Positions 30,645 through 41,347 of a DNA stretch of 64,000 nt are shown in pieces. Under the pieces are notes generated by a model. That model made no database searches. It worked only from the letters and a program-made list of their open reading frames with translations, and was not told where the DNA came from. The position numbers were made by a program, and so were the translations under genes. The DNA comes from Aphrocallistes beatrix (Eukaryota; Porifera; Hexactinellida; Sceptrulophora; Aphrocallistidae), in contig OY725488.1 of the NCBI GenBank assembly GCA_963281255.1, forward strand, positions 6,111,524-6,175,523, read 5' to 3'. Each line of letters starts with the position of its first letter. Within the stretch, counting starts at the first letter, position 1.

Positions 30645-32577
30645 AGCTTATAAAAAGTACTCTCAGTACTAACTAGTAGTACTGAGAGCATGCTCATTAA
30701 CTAATACTACAATTTTTAATGGATTGATATATATCGTCCTAAGTTTCTAAATTATTAATAGTCAAATATATATGTGTGTGAATGATAATATAACAAACAT
30801 ACATACATTCAATTTTGTTTAGATGGTAACCAGCATATAATCACCGAGTAATTTCGATAAATGGCATGGTACTTCAGTCCGTCTCCATATATGCCTTTCA
30901 CTCATTGCTATGTAGTTTGCTAGCTATATGCCACCAAAGAAGAAGGCGAAAGTTATTGATGGTCAGCAAATGCTTACCTTCAGTCTAGAACAGATCTCAC
31001 TTGACCCAGATTGCACAACTGACTCAACAAAATCCCTGGACGAATCATAGTGTACTCTCGACGAGTTCGACAACACGCAGGGAAAATGTTTTTCCTGGCG
31101 ATCCTTTGCTGACACAAAGTGGCGGGAGAAGCATCCCTGGCTGGTGTTAAAAGAGGATGGGGTATATTGTCTCTACTGGTCCCGCGAGAAACTGAAGACT
31201 TAGAGCAAAACAAAGGTGTTTGTAAGTGCCTTCGTGTGGGCGTTCACGGGGAACCGACCCGAGCATCTTCTACAACACGAAGGCTGTGCTGCACACGAAG
31301 CAAGTGCGATTGCCTACAATGAAGGAACAGTACGGGCTTGAACAAAAAGATGCTAGCATTCTTACATTTGATGAAGTTGCTTTTCGGGATGCCCTACGAT
31401 GCATGTACTTCCTGACAAAAATTGAAATACCACACAACAAACGAAGATCTAAAGGAGCATTCAGCTTGTTACAACATTGCCAGCTGTTTAAGGGTAAGAA
31501 TGCAAATTATCAATCTGCGCATGACTGAGATGGTTCAGGCAATTGGTGTTACTCTGGAAAAGAAGCATTGGAAGATGCCAAGAAATCCCATATTTTTCAT
31601 TGATCATGCATGAGGTCACTGATATCTCAGTGACCATACAACTTGGATCGTGTATTCAATACATTGATACAAACTAGGAATCTTAAATTGCTTGAAATGT
31701 CTCAGAGCGCTGCTGATGTTATAACAGAATCAATTGTAATTACCTGAACTCCAAAGCCCCTAGTCCTAAGTCTATCTCAGTTTGCTGGTGGTGCTTGTGA
31801 TATGCTCACTCTGGCGTATTAACTTGTCAAAAAGAACAGAGACCCAAATTCATTGCTACTCCTTACAGCTCACTGTCTTTCCGTTGCAACCTGCAATGCA
31901 GCTGAGAAGTCATTTCTGGTGAAAATATTCCAACCTACACTGAATGAAGTACGCATACGTTTATTTCTCCTGAAGCACTGTTAGAACAGCAGCACTAGGA
32001 GAAATGGAAGAAGTACTAACTGAACCCCAGCTAAAGAGGCAACGACCGACTGAAACGACACAGTTTGGGGGCCTTGCAAAAAAAGAAGCAATGGCTTGTG
32101 CATTTCCTCTTATCTCTGACTTACTGGCTAGGCTTGCTGTACTTCCAGCCAGTGCACAAATATAAATATTGTTTTCAACAATGAAAAGGGTTAAAACCGC
32201 TCAATGGAACAGATTGAAAACAACTACCTTTAAAAATTTAAGCTTACAAGAATAGTTAGAGCATGCTCTCAGTACTTAGTGAGCATGTTCTCAGTACCTA
32301 ATGAGCATGCTCTCAGTACCTAATGAGCATGCTCTCAGTACCTAGTGAGCATGCTCTCAGTACCTAGTGAGCATGCTCTCAGTACCTAATGAGCATGCTC
32401 TCAGTACCTAATGAGCATGCTCTCAGTACCTAATGAGCATGCTCTCAATACCTAATGAGCATGCTCTCAATACCTAGTGAGCATGCTCTCAGTACCTAAT
32501 GAGCATGCTCTCAGTACCTAATGAGCATGCTCTCAATACCTAGTGAGCATGCTCTCAGTACTTTTCAATACCTCCAA
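30645..32577 (+). mobile_element. Decayed hAT-like transposon with arrayed termini
   Basis: The left end (TATAAAAAGTACTCTCAGTA..., then AGTACTGAGAGCATGCTC) and the right end (GAGCATGCTCTCAGTACTTT then TCAATACCTC) are inverted relatives. Between them are scraps of a transposase gene with many stops: MPPKKKAKVIDGQQ from 30928 with a basic nuclear-localisation-like start, then FSWRSFADTKWREKHPWL (BED/TTF-type region), and at 32173-32265 LFSTMKRVKTAQWNRLKTTT, which matches the hAT C-terminal dimerisation motif and ends in TAG. The superfamily call rests on that motif. Inactive copy. Confidence 0.7.
32259..32566 (+). repeat. Tandem array, 14 copies of a 22-bp unit
   Basis: The unit is GAGCATGCTCTC followed by AGTACCTAAT, repeated with an exact 22-bp period from 32259 to the fourteenth copy starting at 32545. 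Variation is limited to A/G at position 13 and AAT/AGT at the end. Each unit contains the palindrome GAGCATGCTC. The array forms the right terminus of the hAT-like element. Confidence 0.95.
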
Positions 32578-32908
32578 TTCAGACAATTAAATACAGTTTA
32601 GTATTTTTAAGAAGTGTGAAAAATTACTTATCAAAATTTCGCGAAAATGAATCTCAGCCTGAGATTCTCAGGTGTACATCTCGGAATCCACGGACGGACC
32701 TAGTACACTGCCATTAGTGCATGTTTCTCTAGGAGCTGCACTAAAATTTCACCCACACATCAATAATGATCATCTATTCATACAAATCATCTTAGATAGA
32801 CATCCTATAGCACACTCACACTGTACTCTATCATAACTAGCTAATGTCATTGAGTAATATATACGTATTCACAATTCATAAAACTAAGTTTGAGGGCGAA
32901 GAGAGCGA

Positions 32909-33526
32909 CTAAGGACCCCATTCTTTCTTTATCTCGAATACCCACTCCCACTCCAGTACCGTGTTTCCGTCGTCGTCCAAAAACTTGCTCTTCACTGTAT
33001 AGCTGCCGCGAGCTAACATTCCGGATGGAGATGTGTCTTCTTTGGTGGAGAAGCTGTGCAAGTTTTTGGGCCCATAGCTTCCCATCATAATAGTGCTATT
33101 CTCAACTCGAATGCCCTTACGAAACGAACTCTGTCGGTAGCGAAGTCCTGACACGATTTCTCGCTGCACTTTAAAATCAATCTTTATCCTATACTTGCAG
33201 CCTTCCTTCACCAGGATTGGGGTCTTCTTCAAGTCTTCCATGTTGGTCTTGGCTAGGTCTAGTGAGATTGCTTCTCGTCCCTCAGGCATGAAATGCATAG
33301 CCTTGAATAGCACATTCTCCCCACCTTCATCATCCACGTCTTTGAAATCTCCTAGCAGTGTCTGCTTGTACTTGATCAGCGCTTCATCATCAGCATCCGT
33401 TTTCACTAGCGTATCCAGCGCCACCTTCTTTGGAACCTTGTAGTCAGTCGAGTCAGGGTTGTCTTCGTTCGAGAACTGTTTCGCGACCTCAGCAGGGTCC
33501 ACTTCCGAATCTCCTGCAGTTGCCAT
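32909..33526 (-). CDS. ARHGDIA: Rho GDP-dissociation inhibitor
   Basis: 205 aa from ATG 33526, single exon; human RhoGDI1 is 204 aa. The N-terminal acidic regulatory arm (to about residue 65, with YKVPKKVALDTLVKTDADDEAL) is the part that folds over the switch regions of Rho. The rest is the immunoglobulin-like beta sandwich: ILVKEGCKYRIKIDFKVQREIVSGLRY, KEDTSPSGMLARGSY and the final VLEWEWVFEIKKEW. The protein extracts geranylgeranylated Rho, Rac and Cdc42 from membranes and keeps them inactive in the cytosol. Whether this is the orthologue of one vertebrate paralogue or the ancestor of all three cannot be told; the symbol is for the family. Confidence 0.94.
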   Translation of the reverse strand: MATAGDSEVDPAEVAKQFSNEDNPDSTDYKVPKKVALDTLVKTDADDEALIKYKQTLLGDFKDVDDEGGENVLFKAMHFMPEGREAISLDLAKTNMEDLKKTPILVKEGCKYRIKIDFKVQREIVSGLRYRQSSFRKGIRVENSTIMMGSYGPKNLHSFSTKEDTSPSGMLARGSYTVKSKFLDDDGNTVLEWEWVFEIKKEWGP

Positions 33527-34043
33527 TTCTCACAATCTAAACACACAATTGACCATGATCAAATTCAGTTAGTTCATGAGATCTCTCACATGATTAAAAT
33601 TATCTTACAAATACGAAACTATCTCATTTAGATGAAGAATTAACTATATGAGTAATTTGTCTCTATACATGGTAATTACAACCGGAAGTGATGCCAATCT
33701 CAAAATAACAGTGCGAGTACGTACTATATCCAGTCAACATAATAACAAGACTTCTCACCAGAAAGAAAGGTTTTATGCATTCAGAAACTATTGAATGAAA
33801 CCTAATCTGCAATACCTATTCTAACCAGACAATGAATTCTTTATGAACTTATTACTGATACAATTTCTATAGTATGGACACTACACCATCATGAATAGAA
33901 CGGATAATTTAACGCAAGTAAAAATCTTCTGTTCAGAAACGAATCGTTCTAATATACGAAACCTCAATTGATCAGAAATTTTTCACCAGACAAATATACA
34001 CTATTCATCCGTTTTAAGTGACGCGATTTTCGACCTTGACCCT
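33527..34043. other. RhoGDI 5' flank
   Basis: AT-rich DNA upstream of the RhoGDI start, its probable promoter. I see no repeat or coding frame before the mobile element that begins near 34044. Confidence 0.35.
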
Positions 34044-35070
34044 CTTTTATAGAGGTATTGAAAAGTCCAGGGCACATACATGCATACACCGCAAGTGACA
34101 CATTGCGGATGATCAATCGACACATTACCGATGATCAATTGAGAGTTGACTTAATTGATAATAGAATTGAGACCATCGAGTTATTTTAGGGAGGAATACA
34201 ATCCCAATGGCGGAGAAGGGAGGCTTTTATGGGATCCACAGCTTGGCCTGAGGCAGTTTAGTTAGGGATTGGATTGATAAATGGGCCGAAATGAGTTTTT
34301 TTTTGCGCGAAACTTATTAATCTAATTTTGAGGTAAATTGGTCCCCTGGACCAATTTTGGCCTGACAGTTCCCTTATATTTGAAGACCACAAATAATTTG
34401 AGTCATTTTCTTATGAAAGAAAATTAGATTTTGCACTCATTTCGGGGTCGGCAGAAGCAAACTAAGTGTGGTTTGGCGAAAATAATATTTGAAATGTGGT
34501 AAGGCCAAATAGTAGTTTTGCAATACCTGTAATAAAATTCTACGAAAAAGTGCTAAATGTTGTAACTGCCAAACCGCTTCCTCAGGCCCTGCCTGCATTT
34601 AGATTTCAACATGATTGTACCAACCAAAAGATTAGAAACAACTTTTTTAGGTTTATTGATTGTCTAAAATATAAGATTATAGATTTTACTGTTTATCACA
34701 CTGCTTATCCTTACTATTACTAAAACTCGATTAATGTATATATATTTATATACGTATATCTGTAACGAATTGATTGAAGAAACTGTCAGGCCCAGAAAGC
34801 TGATTTTTGGCATGTGGAAGTCTTTTGGTTATGGCTCCAGTAAGTTCTGACCCTGACCTCAGACGAAAATGTCGACTCATCATGGAATTATGACGTCATT
34901 ATCACATTTTTTTATAATTAGAAATTTCAGTTTTGAAATGGAAGCAGAATAGAACCAGCATTTGAACACTCTATAAATTGTGATCTATAATACATGTGCT
35001 CTGGACCTAAGGCACCATGCGCTCTGGACCCAAGGCACATGTGCTCTGGACTTTTCAATATATGCTCTTT
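34044..35070. mobile_element. Non-autonomous element of the arrayed-terminus family
   Basis: The left end GAGGTATTGAAAAGTCCAGG and the right end, where GTGCTCTGGAC units (three copies, about 34995-35052) finish in CTTTTCAATAT, mirror the ends of the elements at 30645-32577 and 60645-61208. The GTGCTCTGGAC unit is this copy's version of the terminal repeat. The interior is non-coding and contains a fragment of the dispersed CRE/AP-1 family at 34712-34935. Confidence 0.55.
34712..34935 (+). repeat. Dispersed CRE/AP-1 repeat, fragment
   Basis: Contains the family landmarks AACGAATTGATTGAAGAAAC, CATGTGGAAGTCTTTTGGTT, GTCGACTCATC and ATGACGTCATT in that order. Confidence 0.85.
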
Positions 35071-35286
35071 TAATGAAATGTAGTTAAATAAAATCTTTTC
35101 AGTAAGGCGAGCATGGAGAGCAACGGTAAGGGTGTAGCCCCAGAAAAAATCGATTCCTAAATGTTCAGAGTTGTATTTACAGCTATTCTTATAACTTGAA
35201 GTTAAAAATATCAACTTTCTATTATATCAATGTTGTATCTACATATATATTTGTCCATCAAACAATTCAGGACATTTAGTAACTCA

Positions 35287-35728
35287 CAAGCGCGCTTTGC
35301 TTGGTTGCGCTGCGCGGCTTTGTGTCCGCCAGAGGCGCCTAGACTCACATTGACTAATGATAAGGTAGATATATCTCCAAATACGTCTGTCTTGCTGTTA
35401 TAATATATATCACACGAAAAACAAATTTTGTCAATCGGTCAATTTTTGATGCGTAATGATGACGTCATAACAGAGTGATGATTCATCGTTTTGTGATCAT
35501 AGTTGAATCATATTTGAGATATATTAATATACACATTCTATTAGAATTTCAGCCTACTATCACCTAAAATGGCTGAGTTATAGTCGAAAAACTGAAATTT
35601 CTAATAATAAAAAGGTGACAATGATGCGTCGACATTTTCGTATGAGTACAGAACTTAGTGGAGCCATAGCCAAAAGACTCCCACACGCCAAAATTCAGCT
35701 TTCTGTGCTTGGCAGTTTCTTCAATCAA
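35287..35728 (-). repeat. Dispersed CRE/AP-1 repeat
   Basis: Near full-length minus-orientation copy. It starts with the GC-rich tip (GCGCGCTTTGCTTGGTTGCG), includes ATGATGACGTCATAACAGAG and ends TTCTTCAATCAATTCGTTAC. Confidence 0.9.
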
Positions 35729-35769
35729 TTCGTTACAGAAATATATCTTTACTATTTAATTAAACTCGA

Positions 35770-36050
35770 GTATTGGCATGCGGGAGTCTTTTGGCTATGG
35801 CTCCACTAAGTTTTGACCTCAGACGAAATTTCTACTATAACTCAGCCATTAGGTGATAGAAGGCTGAAATTTTAATATAATGTGTATATTAATATATCTC
35901 AAATATGATACAACTATCATCAAAAAATGACGACTCATCACTCTGTTATGACGTCATCATCACGCATCAAAAATTGAAAAATTGACACATTTTGTGATTT
36001 TTGAGTGATATCGATTATATCAGTAAGGCAGACCATAGTCTACTGCATAT
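35770..36050 (+). repeat. Dispersed CRE/AP-1 repeat, fragment
   Basis: Plus-orientation copy lying tail to tail with the previous one, so the two together form an inverted pair. It includes GACTCATCACTCTGTTATGA followed by CGTCATCATCACGC. Confidence 0.85.
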
Positions 36051-36103
36051 AAGGCCTCACTGCAACTTGCTGATTTGGGACTAGGGATGCGGTAAAAGAT
36101 GGT

Positions 36104-37038
36104 TGAACTAATACATGATAAGTCTTAAATCATTAACAAAGCACGATAAAGCTTAGGAATGTATTACCAGCAAATATAAATATGGTGTCAAAGTACCCAT
36201 ATCCGTTGTTAAAATTTAGATTAGTTGCCATTTATTGCGCAATAGGTTTTATTTGTGACAAATTTAGTGATTTTCAGAGGTCGTTTAAGGGCACTTCTAA
36301 GTGTTTTTATTATAAAATATTTCGCATAGAACTGAGATGTGAATGGGTTAATACGAAAAAGTTGGATTTTTTTCATGGAATGCTGCTACATTCCAGTGTT
36401 GTTATGGAAACGTGTTTTGGTCAGTTGGGGTCATATCTTGAAAACCGCAAGAGCTAGACATTCAAATGTAATTCCATTTGATAGCGAATAGACTATTTCC
36501 TATTAAGTGATAGTATAATTTATTTGTCTAAATTTAATGGTTTACGAGTTATTATACAATGTATCATATTGGTCACATTTGGTCATTTGTCGAATATCTC
36601 GTAACCATTTAATTTAGACGTGGAAATTATATTATCGCTTAATAGGAAGTTGTCTATTCGCTATCAAATGGAATTACATTTGGATGTCTAGCTATCGCGG
36701 TTTTCAAGATATGACCCCAACTTACCAAACACGTTTCCATAGCAACACTGGAATATAGCAGCATTCCATGAAAAAATTTTTCGTATTAATTAACCCATTC
36801 ACATCTCAGTTCTATGCGAAATATTGTATAATAAAAACACTTAGAAGTGCCCTTAAACGACCTCTGAAAATCACTAAATCTGTCACAAATAAAACCTATT
36901 GCGCAATAATATGGCGACTAATCTAAATTTTAACAACGGATTTGGGTACTTTGACACCATATTTATATTTGCTGGTAATATATTCCTAAGCTCTATTGTG
37001 CTTTGTAAATGATTTAAGACCTATCATGTATTAGTTCA
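36104..37038. mobile_element. Foldback element 1, 935 bp
   Basis: Two arms of about 440 bp are inverted copies of each other. The left starts TGAACTAATACATGATAAGT and the right ends with its inverse; the hinge is near 36560-36590. Matching landmarks inside the arms include TTGCGCAATA, GTTATGGAAACGTGTTTTGG and ATCTTGAAAACCGC. No coding capacity. It should form a long hairpin if transcribed. Confidence 0.85.
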
Positions 37039-37341
37039 GGCTTGGGTTGGGGCTAGGCGCGTGGCATAAAATAATATAAAATTGCTATATAAAAATGAGT
37101 CTAGGCGCGTCGAAAAATGGTGACGTCCATTTAGGCGCATGACTTTGGAAAGCTGGATGAAACCCTGACCTACCGACATCTTTTTGCTTTGAGTTTTAAT
37201 TAAAAATTTTAGACAAGTATTTCGTGAATAATATAGTACCGTATTAGAATGAATTAATACATAATTATTAAGTGTTAGAAGTAAATTTTATAAAAAAGGA
37301 TTCCAAATGACAATTTACGGATTTAGATTTTCGAATTCCAA

Positions 37342-38028
37342 TCAACTAGTCTGTCCAAAATTATCTTCATCCAAGGTGTCCTGATCCAAGTATGATGCAA
37401 AACAAGAATTATCAAAATGATCAACTTCTGGAAATAGAAAATCAGAAGATGTAGATTGGGAAAAAGGGAATTTGCTTGAATTCCAGGAGGGACTAACACT
37501 TTTGACCTTTACATCGATCAAAGTTTCACTTTCAAATTCATTTTGAACTTTAAATTCTGGCGAATCGATATTAAATATATTCGGCTTCGATGTAGTAGAA
37601 TGACTGCATGAAGAGCGTTTCCCCATTCTATTTAGCGGTAAGAAAGTCTTGCTCTTCATATTCATTTTGACAAACTTACAATTGGAGGCATTCTGCTTTG
37701 TTTTCTTACACGGTTTAATTACTGGTATGCATGACCTCTGCTTTGATTTGACTGTTTTCAATGAAAATTTATTTCTGATTACTTCACAGTTGTCGAGACA
37801 AGACATTGTATGGGATGAGGCAGGGTTTTGATAACGATCAGAAGTTTGCAAGGAATTGGGGAGAGTATTTTGCGGTGTACTATTAGACAGACTTGGCCTA
37901 GGCTTGATGAACCAAACGTAGTGGAGAATGTTATTGGCATATACAAGCTCTCTTCTCAACGGGTCTTGTTCTGAGTATATAGTCTCTGATTGACAATGAT
38001 GTGCATGAAATTTGTCTAGATCTGACAT
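37342..38028 (-). CDS. Hypothetical protein, 228 aa
   Basis: A clean frame from ATG 38028 to a stop at 37342-37344, with no sign of repeats inside. I do not recognise it. The N-terminal 45 residues (RRELVYANNILHYVWFIKPR) look helical and could be a short interaction motif. The middle is basic and Cys/Lys-rich (KQRSCIPVIKPCKKTKQ, KMNMKSKTFLPLNRMGKRSS). The C-terminal 70 residues are acidic, Ser/Phe-rich (FPEVDHFDNSCFASYLDQDTLDEDNF), resembling an acidic activation domain. No signal peptide or membrane helix. It could be a nuclear regulator; that is a guess from composition only. It sits isolated between two foldback elements, and codon use looks less GC-rich than its neighbours. Confidence 0.5.
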   Translation of the reverse strand: MSDLDKFHAHHCQSETIYSEQDPLRRELVYANNILHYVWFIKPRPSLSNSTPQNTLPNSLQTSDRYQNPASSHTMSCLDNCEVIRNKFSLKTVKSKQRSCIPVIKPCKKTKQNASNCKFVKMNMKSKTFLPLNRMGKRSSCSHSTTSKPNIFNIDSPEFKVQNEFESETLIDVKVKSVSPSWNSSKFPFSQSTSSDFLFPEVDHFDNSCFASYLDQDTLDEDNFGQTS

Positions 38029-38304
38029 AAAAGCAAAAATCTTGCATTGGAAATAAATAAAATAAAATAGTTATAGTTTCAAACTTAGCTACGTGCTCGG
38101 TCGTGAGGCTGTGCTCTCGGACGGGATGTATCCATATACCATAGACTCCTTAAGTAAGGACTGTAGGGGTTCAATCTCGGGCCCTGGAACTTGGGTCCAT
38201 TGTGTATTATTGACATCTCGTAATCTGCTCAAGTTAGATATGGGAGATGTATTATTGTTAAATAGGAAGTCGTATTTTTAGAGTCCATTGGTCATGTTGG
38301 CTTA

Positions 38305-39466
38305 CCTCAACTATGTGTGGAATGTGAGTTATGTGGTTTTTCACACCTATTTTTCACAGATTTAAGATACATTTTGGCAATACAGGAATCCCTTTCCGTT
38401 CGCGGGGGTTACGTTCCTGAGAATTCCCGGGAAAGGCAAATCCGCGAACGTTGGGACTAAAGGTTAGCGGAAATCCTGGGGATTAGGTTTCTGCATTCTA
38501 GATTCATTAAGTAACATCCATAGTATCCTAATGAAGGCTTTATGTTCTTCAAGTAAAGGGACAAATAAAGCTATGGTCAATGAAATTTAAGTTAATACTA
38601 CCATATATGTTGAGGTAGTCTCTGAATTACGAAAACGATACCTAAGTCGATGACTATCTTAGTTAGGCTAGTATAAGAGCTAGTTTGATCATAGATACTA
38701 ATATAACTAATTATACAAGCTAATCGAAATATTCTGCAAATAAAACCGCAAATAGTTGAGGGAGTTATTCGCAAAGAGCAAAACTTGACACAAATATTTT
38801 TCACGAATAATCAAAACCGCGAACGGCGAGGGTTGACTGTATTCTGACCTGTTTTAAGTACATTTTAAAGCGTTATTAATGTATGATTTTCGAAAATAAT
38901 CAAGGTAGGAACGGGTTAATTCGAAAAAAACTTGCCTAATGAAATGTTGATACATTCCAGCGTTGCTATGGAAACGTATTTATACCATTTGAGCCTATAT
39001 CTTGAAAACCATTCAAATTTGACTGAATTTGATAGATAATAGGCTACTTTTTATTAGTTCCTAATACATTTTATAACATTAAATCTAAGATTTTCGAGAT
39101 ATGGAGCAATATATTTTATGAATCATATTTGTTAAATTGCACCATATTTAATGTTATAAAATGTATTAGGAACTAATAGAAAGTAGCCTATAATCTATCA
39201 AATACAGTCAAATTTGAATGTCTAACTAACGGTTTTCAAGATATAGGCTCAAATGATATAAATATGTTTCCATAGCAACGCTGGAATGTAGCAACCTTCC
39301 ATTAGAAAAGTTTTGTTTTCGAATTAACCCGTTCCTACCTTGATTATCTTCGAAAATCATACATTAATAACGCTTTAAAATGTGCTTAAAACAGGTCAGA
39401 ATATTGTCAAAATGTATCTTAAATCTGTGAAAAACCACATAACTCACATTCCACACGTAGTTGAGG
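38305..39466. mobile_element. Foldback element 2, about 1.16 kb with an internal insertion
   Basis: Inverted arms from CCTCAACTATGTGTGGAATG (left) to its inverse ending at 39466; the hinge is near 39110. The arms carry GTTGCTATGGAAACGTATTT and ATCTTGAAAACC, also found in foldback 1, so the two are distant relatives. The left arm is interrupted at 38383-38839 by another element, while the right arm preserves the uninterrupted site. Confidence 0.85.
38383..38839. mobile_element. 457-bp pogo/Tigger-type MITE inside foldback 2
   Basis: Ends CAGGAATCCCTTTCCGTTCG and (reversed right end) CAGTCAACCCTCGCCGTTCG, flanked by TA on both sides. The opposite arm of foldback 2 reads straight through the same site with a single TA, which proves insertion and the 2-bp target duplication. 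Confidence 0.85.
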
Positions 39467-39474
39467 AGATAATT

Positions 39475-39800
39475 TCAGCGTTCTATCACATAAAATGGCA
39501 GAGTAATAGTCGAAAAATTGAAATTGCTAATTCTAAAAAAAAGGTGATAATGACGTCATAATTCCATGATCAGTCGAAATTCTCGTCTGAGGTCAGAACT
39601 TAATGGAGCCATAGCCAAAAGACTCCCACCCAAAAATCAGCTTTCTGTGCTTGGAGTTTCTTCAATCAATTCGTTATATATATATATACAAAAGAACGCT
39701 TCGCTTGCATGCGCTGCACGGCAAAACAGAGTGTCTGCCAGCAGCGTAGCGCAAGCAAGCGAAGTGCGTTTGTACATCCTTACTATTAAAACTCGATTAA
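39475..39800 (-). repeat. Dispersed CRE/AP-1 repeat, two fragments
   Basis: The first fragment (to about 39680) runs from the TAAAATGGCAGAGT landmark through ATAATGACGTCATAATTCC to TTCTTCAATCAATTCGTTAT. The second (39687-39800) repeats the GC-rich tip in both orientations and ends in ATTAAAACTCGATTAATG. Confidence 0.75.
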
Positions 39801-39810
39801 TGTTTGTGTA

Positions 39811-39868
<58 letters not shown>
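39798..39868. repeat. (TG)n(TA)n microsatellite
   Basis: An alternating TG run followed by about 20 TA repeats. It gives rise to spurious frames on both strands. Confidence 0.95.
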
Positions 39869-39871
<3 letters not shown>

Positions 39872-40056
39872 TTGACTCCGCTTAATAGGGCCACTGTTTA
39901 ATCGGGTCAGCCGCTTAATCGGGCCACTTTTGGTAGGATCAGAATAGCTCTCACACATAGAAGCTAATACAAAATATTTTCGGTTAATTGGGTTCTCCGC
40001 TTAATCGGGCCAAAATGTCCTCTGACCGATGTGGCCCTATTAAGCGGAGTCGACTG
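39869..40056. mobile_element. 188-bp pogo/Tigger-type MITE
   Basis: Ends CAGTTGACTCCGCTTAATAG and the inverse CAGTCGACTCCGCTTAATAG, flanked by TA. The interior repeats CCGCTTAATCGGGCCA several times in both orientations. Confidence 0.85.
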
Positions 40057-40057
40057 T

Positions 40058-40539
40058 ATATATATATCTGTAACAAATTGATTGAAGAAACTGCAAGGCA
40101 CAGAAAGCTGATTTTTGGCATGTGGGAGTCTTTTGGCTATGGCTCCACTAAGTTCTGAGCTGAGACGAAAATGTCGACTCATCATGGAATTATGCCGTCA
40201 TTGTCACCTTTTTTATAATTAGAAATTTCAGTTTTTCGACCATAACTAAGCCATTTTAGGTAATAGAGGGCTGAAATTTTAATAGAACGTGTATATTAAT
40301 ATGTTTCAAATATGATAAAACGTTAATCACAAAATGATAACTAATCACTCTGTTCAGACGTCATCATTACGCATCAAAATTCAAAATCAACAATTTTGAA
40401 ATCGATTATATCAGTAAGACAGACGTATTTAGAGATGTTATCTACCTTATGATTAATCAATGTTAGCCTAGGCGCCTCTGGCGGACACAAAGTGCCCGCC
40501 AGCCGCGCAGCGCAAGGAAGCGAAGCGCGCTTGTATATA
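40058..40539 (+). repeat. Dispersed CRE/AP-1 repeat
   Basis: Near full-length plus-orientation copy, from CTGTAACAAATTGATTGAAG to the GC-rich tip CGCAAGGAAGCGAAGCGCGC. The CRE positions are decayed (ATGCCGTCATT and CAGACGTCATC). Confidence 0.85.
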
Positions 40540-40756
40540 CCGTAAACTGGGGCGACTTTGTCCTACAATAGCAATTTTTATAAAATATACTTAAACTTAG
40601 AAATATTGCGTTTTAAATACCTTTGGATATAGTCAGAGTTTCATTCAACATATTATCAATGTGATTACATTGATTCATAAGTTTAAGTATATTTTAATAA
40701 AATTGCTATTGTGGGACAAAGTCACCTCTTAGGGCCAAAGTCGCCCCAGTTTACGG
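40540..40756. mobile_element. 217-bp palindromic MITE, TA-flanked
   Basis: Ends CCGTAAACTGGGGCGACTTT and its inverse. The interior arms include GCAATTTTTATAAAATATAC. The tandem duplicate copy near 45178 reads through this site without the element, so it inserted after, or was lost around, the duplication. Confidence 0.85.
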
Positions 40757-40809
40757 TATATAAACAAATACACATTAATCGAGTTTTAATAGTAAGAATG
40801 TACATAATA

Positions 40810-40936
40810 TGGTAGAACTGCGTTAATGCGAATACCAGGGGCAGTCAAATTTGTTCACATTTACATGTATTTTCCTCTGTAGGGGATAAAATGTCTGTTC
40901 GTATTATCCGTGCTCGTTTTAATGAGCTTCTACCGT
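40810..40936. mobile_element. Pogo-type MITE, shared by both duplicates
   Basis: Ends GGTAGAACTGCGTTAATGCG and the inverse of ATGAGCTTCTACC. The same element is present at 45434-45557, so it predates the tandem duplication. Confidence 0.65.
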
Positions 40937-41347
40937 AGGTTATTGCGCTTTGCGCTTATATAAATCCACTTAAAACATTAGGTAGACATAAAATCCTATT
41001 AATCAATAAATTTCAAAATATTACGCCCATAGTGAGTAAAGTCGTATTAACCGACAGCTCTTAATTGCGAAAATCAGATGCGAAGAATCTACATCATGAG
41101 GATTCCCACAAAAGTTTGATAAAATTCGGAATGTTAGTTTTCGCAGAATCGCTCGTACGGACAGACGTAGCACACTGACTTTTGGTTCAATTTCCTAGAG
41201 GAGCTGCACTAATAAATAAGTAGATGAATCAACTTCAGACTATACCCAACAAAACTACTCGATAATAATGAAAATATGTACATGCATGATCTAAATATAT
41301 ACAACTAAAAATCTACTATATGTATCCGAGACTAAAATCTTAAACGA

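Noticed and set aside
31226..31613. Short plus-strand coding frames of 63-100 aa
   Set aside because: They lie inside the decayed hAT-like element, are broken by many stops, and are scraps of transposase or non-coding interior.
36182..36457. 91-aa frame
   Set aside because: Lies in one arm of a foldback element; the other arm does not keep it open, and there is no family resemblance.
39566..39901. 111-aa and 85-aa frames on both strands
   Set aside because: Produced by the (TG)n(TA)n microsatellite and repeat tips.
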